The position numbers and the translations under genes are program-made. Shown here one piece after another: positions 61,566 to 64,000 of a DNA stretch of 64,000 nt (position 1 is its first letter; each line of letters opens with the position of its first letter). A model generated the notes under the pieces. The model made no database searches. It saw only the letters and a list, made by a program, of their open reading frames with translations, and was not told where the DNA came from. Source of the DNA: Corticibacter populi (GTDB taxonomy: Bacteria; Pseudomonadota; Gammaproteobacteria; Burkholderiales; Burkholderiaceae_C); assembly GCF_004217315.1 (NCBI RefSeq), contig NZ_SGWR01000003.1:62001-126000 (forward strand). Direction: 5' to 3'.

Positions 61566-62960
61566 ATGCGTACCGCATCCATCTCCTGCCGCCTGTATCC
61601 TCACCGGCTTCGCGCCTCGCTGCTCGGCCTGGCTCTGATGGCGGCCTGCGCGGGGACCCTCGCGCAGACCAACGTCAACCAGTACGGCGTGCAGCACCAG
61701 GGCAGCGTGATCGGCGACGACGTGCTGTACTCGATCGGCGGCGGCCGCGCCGTGTCCATGAGCGGTGCGGCGAACATGCGCTCCATCGGCGTCGGGGTGG
61801 GCTGGAACAGCAACCTGATCTGCGGGGACATGTCGATCTCCACCACGATCCAGAACCAGCTCAACGGCCTCACCAACGGCTTCCAGACCATCATGTCGTC
61901 GGTGATCCAGAACGCCACCAGCGCCGTGGCCTCGCTGCCGGCGCTGATCATCCAGCGTGCCGATCCCGGCCTCTACAACCTGCTGACGAACGGCGTACTG
62001 CAGGCCAGGCTGGACTTCGACCGCTCGAAGATGACCTGCCGCGCCATCGCCAACCGCATGGCCGACGCCGCCGGCGGCCAGATGAGCTGGGACCAGATCG
62101 CCGAGGGCATGGCGCTGCGGCAGGCGGTGGCCAGCACCGATGCCGTGTCCGCCATCGACGAGGCCGAGTCCAACCGCGGCAACAACGGCGTGCCCTGGGT
62201 GGGTGGCGGCAATGCCGGCGGACAGGGCCAGCGCCCAGTGCGGGTGGTGGGCGACGTGACCCGCGCCGGCTACAACCTGCTCAACGGGCGCGACGTTGCC
62301 GACACCGGCAGCATCGACCCCAACAGCTGCAGCGGCAACCTGGCCTGCCAGACCTGGCGCTCGCCCGACGACGCGGCGGCCTGGGCGGTGCGCGTGCTCG
62401 GCGAGCAGGAGCAGCGCACCTGCGAATCGTGCACGAAGACGGTGACCACGCCCGGCGTGGGCCTGACGCCACTGATCCAGGAGGAGTACGACGACAAGCT
62501 GCAGGCCCTGCAGGAACTCGTCGCCGGCAGCCGGCCGACCAGCTTCGACAACCTGCAGGCCGCCAGCGCCGCATCGCTGCCGATCACCCGCGGTGTGATC
62601 GAAGCGCTGCGGGACGAACCCGACCAGGACATCCTGGCCCGGCGCCTGGCGTCGGAAGTGGCGCTGGCGAGCGTGCTGGAGAAGGCCCTCCTGCTGCAGC
62701 GCACGCTGCTGACCGGACGCAAGGAACCCAACGTCTCGGCCAACGAGCTGGCACAGCGCGCCGTCTCGCACGAGAGCGACATCCTCGACCGCGAGATCCA
62801 CAACCTCAAGACCGAGCTCGAGCTTCGCCGCGAGCTGGCCAACAACTCGCCCACCGCCATCATCCAGCGGCACAGCACGCGCGCCAGCGGCTCGCGCGGC
62901 ATCTACGAAGGCGACACCACGCGCGATCGCTTGCGGGAACTGGAGAGGGAAAGGCCCTGA
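61566..62960 (+). CDS. ICE protein TIGR03755 (PFL_4711), TraH-like
   Basis: A 464-residue exported protein with a signal peptide ending TLAQT. It has the TraH-like Gly/Ser-rich start (VLYSIGGGRAVSMSGAANMR), a central helical region (MSWDQIAEGMALRQAVASTD) and a Cys pair in TCESCTKTV. It probably forms part of the mating-pair apparatus. The stop overlaps the next start by 1 base. Confidence 0.88.
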   Translation: MRTASISCRLYPHRLRASLLGLALMAACAGTLAQTNVNQYGVQHQGSVIGDDVLYSIGGGRAVSMSGAANMRSIGVGVGWNSNLICGDMSISTTIQNQLNGLTNGFQTIMSSVIQNATSAVASLPALIIQRADPGLYNLLTNGVLQARLDFDRSKMTCRAIANRMADAAGGQMSWDQIAEGMALRQAVASTDAVSAIDEAESNRGNNGVPWVGGGNAGGQGQRPVRVVGDVTRAGYNLLNGRDVADTGSIDPNSCSGNLACQTWRSPDDAAAWAVRVLGEQEQRTCESCTKTVTTPGVGLTPLIQEEYDDKLQALQELVAGSRPTSFDNLQAASAASLPITRGVIEALRDEPDQDILARRLASEVALASVLEKALLLQRTLLTGRKEPNVSANELAQRAVSHESDILDREIHNLKTELELRRELANNSPTAIIQRHSTRASGSRGIYEGDTTRDRLRELERERP

Positions 62961-63301
62961 TGAACTGGGCCTCGATCCGCCGCTACAGCGCGCGCCTGCT
63001 CATGGCGCTGCTGCTGTTGGTGGCGGTGCTGGTGCTGGCCGTCGCGGTCAACGTGGTCGGCATCCGCATCGCCGGCAGCATCGACGGCTGGGAGCGCTGG
63101 ATGGCCGCACACGCCAACGCCTTCCTGGTCTGGCGGCTGCTGCTGTACGGCGGCACCGCGTGGGGCTGGATCTGGATGCGCCGCCGCGTGCGTGCGCGAG
63201 AGCCCGAGGGCGCCTCGATGCAGCGGCTGGTGCGCCTGGAAGTCGCCGCGGTGGCCGCGCTGCTGGTACTGGAAGTCAGCCTGCTGGTGCAGGCCGGGTG
63301 A
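62960..63301 (+). CDS. Small inner-membrane transfer-region protein
   Basis: A 113-residue protein with three membrane segments (LLMALLLLVAVLVLAVAVNV; FLVWRLLLYGGTAWGWIWM; AAVAALLVLEVSLLV). It lies between the TraH-like and TraG genes, where a small hypothetical protein is usual in this ICE type. No motif beyond topology. Confidence 0.78.
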   Translation: MNWASIRRYSARLLMALLLLVAVLVLAVAVNVVGIRIAGSIDGWERWMAAHANAFLVWRLLLYGGTAWGWIWMRRRVRAREPEGASMQRLVRLEVAAVAALLVLEVSLLVQAG

Positions 63302-63314
63302 TGCGGAGTCCGCG

Positions 63315-64000
63315 ATGACGCTCTATACGACCGATTACTTGGAGTATTACCTGACGCTGGTCTCGTGGGTCGTCCACAACGGCGTGTGGGCGGTGCTGGT
63401 CGCGAGCGGGGTGTTCGCCATCCCGTTCCTGGCCATCGTGATCCAGGAGTGGCTGAAGGCCCGCTCGGAAGGCGCAGATGAGGGCAACAAGGGCCTGCTG
63501 TCGGCGGCCCGCATCGAGAACCGGGTGTTCGTGGCGATCGTCGTCATCATGTTCGCGGGCATTCCGTTCATCGACGTCGATTTCAGCACGCTGCAGTTCG
63601 ACCGCTCCCGGTCCGAGCAGTGCCAGGTGAGCGTGCCCACGCCTTCGGAAACAGGGTGGTCGCAGTCCTTCAGCACGATCAACAACCAGTCGGCGAAGGT
63701 GCCGGTCTGGTGGTTCTTCATGCACGCGATCTCGCGGGCGGTCACCGGCGCCTCGGTGGCGGCGATCCCGTGCGGCACCGACCTTCGGCAGATGCGGATG
63801 GACGTGGATGCCACGCGCATCGACGACCCCGTGCTGTCGCAGGAGGTCGCGGATTTCAGCCAGCACTGCTACGGCCCCGCCCGCGCGCGGCTGTTCATGT
63901 CGCGCCCGGACCTGGACGAGGCGCAGATGCACGACGTGACGTGGATCGGCTCGCGCTACTTCGTGGACACCCCGGGTTTCTACGACACGTACCGCTCGCG
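63315..64000 (+). CDS. TraG-like mating-pair protein, C-terminus beyond the right edge
   Basis: 228 codons are visible and the frame is still open at 64000. Two membrane segments (WAVLVASGVFAIPFLAIVIQ; FVAIVVIMFAGIPFIDVDF) and the TraG N-terminal pattern VPVWWFFMHAISRAVTGASV match the TraG N-domain of F- and ICE-type systems, which stabilises mating pairs. The remaining transfer genes, relaxase and integrase should lie further right. Confidence 0.87.
   Translation, partial: MTLYTTDYLEYYLTLVSWVVHNGVWAVLVASGVFAIPFLAIVIQEWLKARSEGADEGNKGLLSAARIENRVFVAIVVIMFAGIPFIDVDFSTLQFDRSRSEQCQVSVPTPSETGWSQSFSTINNQSAKVPVWWFFMHAISRAVTGASVAAIPCGTDLRQMRMDVDATRIDDPVLSQEVADFSQHCYGPARARLFMSRPDLDEAQMHDVTWIGSRYFVDTPGFYDTYRS

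Overview
The window is high-GC proteobacterial DNA built almost entirely from mobile elements. The host cannot be fixed from sequence alone. A betaproteobacterium (Burkholderiales), or a Pseudomonas/Xanthomonadales-type gammaproteobacterium, fits the GC content, the tRNA-Lys(CUU) sequence and the type of conjugative element.

Region 1 (1-3335) is the right end of a small integrated, mobilizable element. It carries a MobV/Pre-type relaxase running off the left edge, a small HTH protein, a truncated XRE regulator and a P4-type tyrosine integrase. It ends in a copy of the 3' half of a tRNA-Lys gene, followed by that tRNA's own terminator, so the DNA to the right is the original chromosome. Region 2 (3343-7577) holds a MarR/Bcr-CflA drug-efflux pair, an IS3-family element killed by a frameshift and a nonsense codon, and about 1.1 kb of decayed DNA with a broken MerR-type regulator. 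The left end of the next element must lie there, but no attachment site could be recognised.

Region 3 (7578-64000 and beyond) is an integrative and conjugative element (ICE) of the PFGI-1/ICEclc/PAGI-2 type, read left to right. First comes a tightly packed regulation/partition/replication operon (alpA, parA, a HicA-like small gene, parB, DUF2857, STY4528-type rep), then PFL_4669, DUF3158 and ssb. A cargo block (15.6-20.8 kb) follows: a divergent TetR/efflux pair with an exported aldo-keto reductase and a secreted FG-GAP protein. Then come topB, an orphan cytosine methyltransferase and a 15-kb series of small conserved ICE genes of mostly unknown function, with a GHKL ATPase, DUF3085, DUF3577, DUF3275, an adenine methyltransferase-like protein and a SNF2-like helicase. 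From 42.5 kb on lies the G-type conjugation machinery: PilL, transglycosylase, TraD, pilus membrane proteins, the VirB8/9/10/7/4 equivalents, TraU/TraH-like proteins and TraG at the right edge. A PP-loop reductase-like gene, a RES/Xre toxin-antitoxin pair, a DsbA-like protein and RadC are embedded in it.

The most interesting signal lies between the genes. Six intergenic copies of a ~120-nt element with five consecutive hairpins and clear compensatory base changes precede six different ICE genes. A second family of GGGG/CCCC/GGGG leaders precedes at least seven others. Together they suggest an element-wide post-transcriptional regulon, or hairpin promoters that work on the single strand entering a recipient. 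A DnaA box with iteron-like repeats inside the rep gene, and two tandem perfect dyads just after it, suggest a replication origin.
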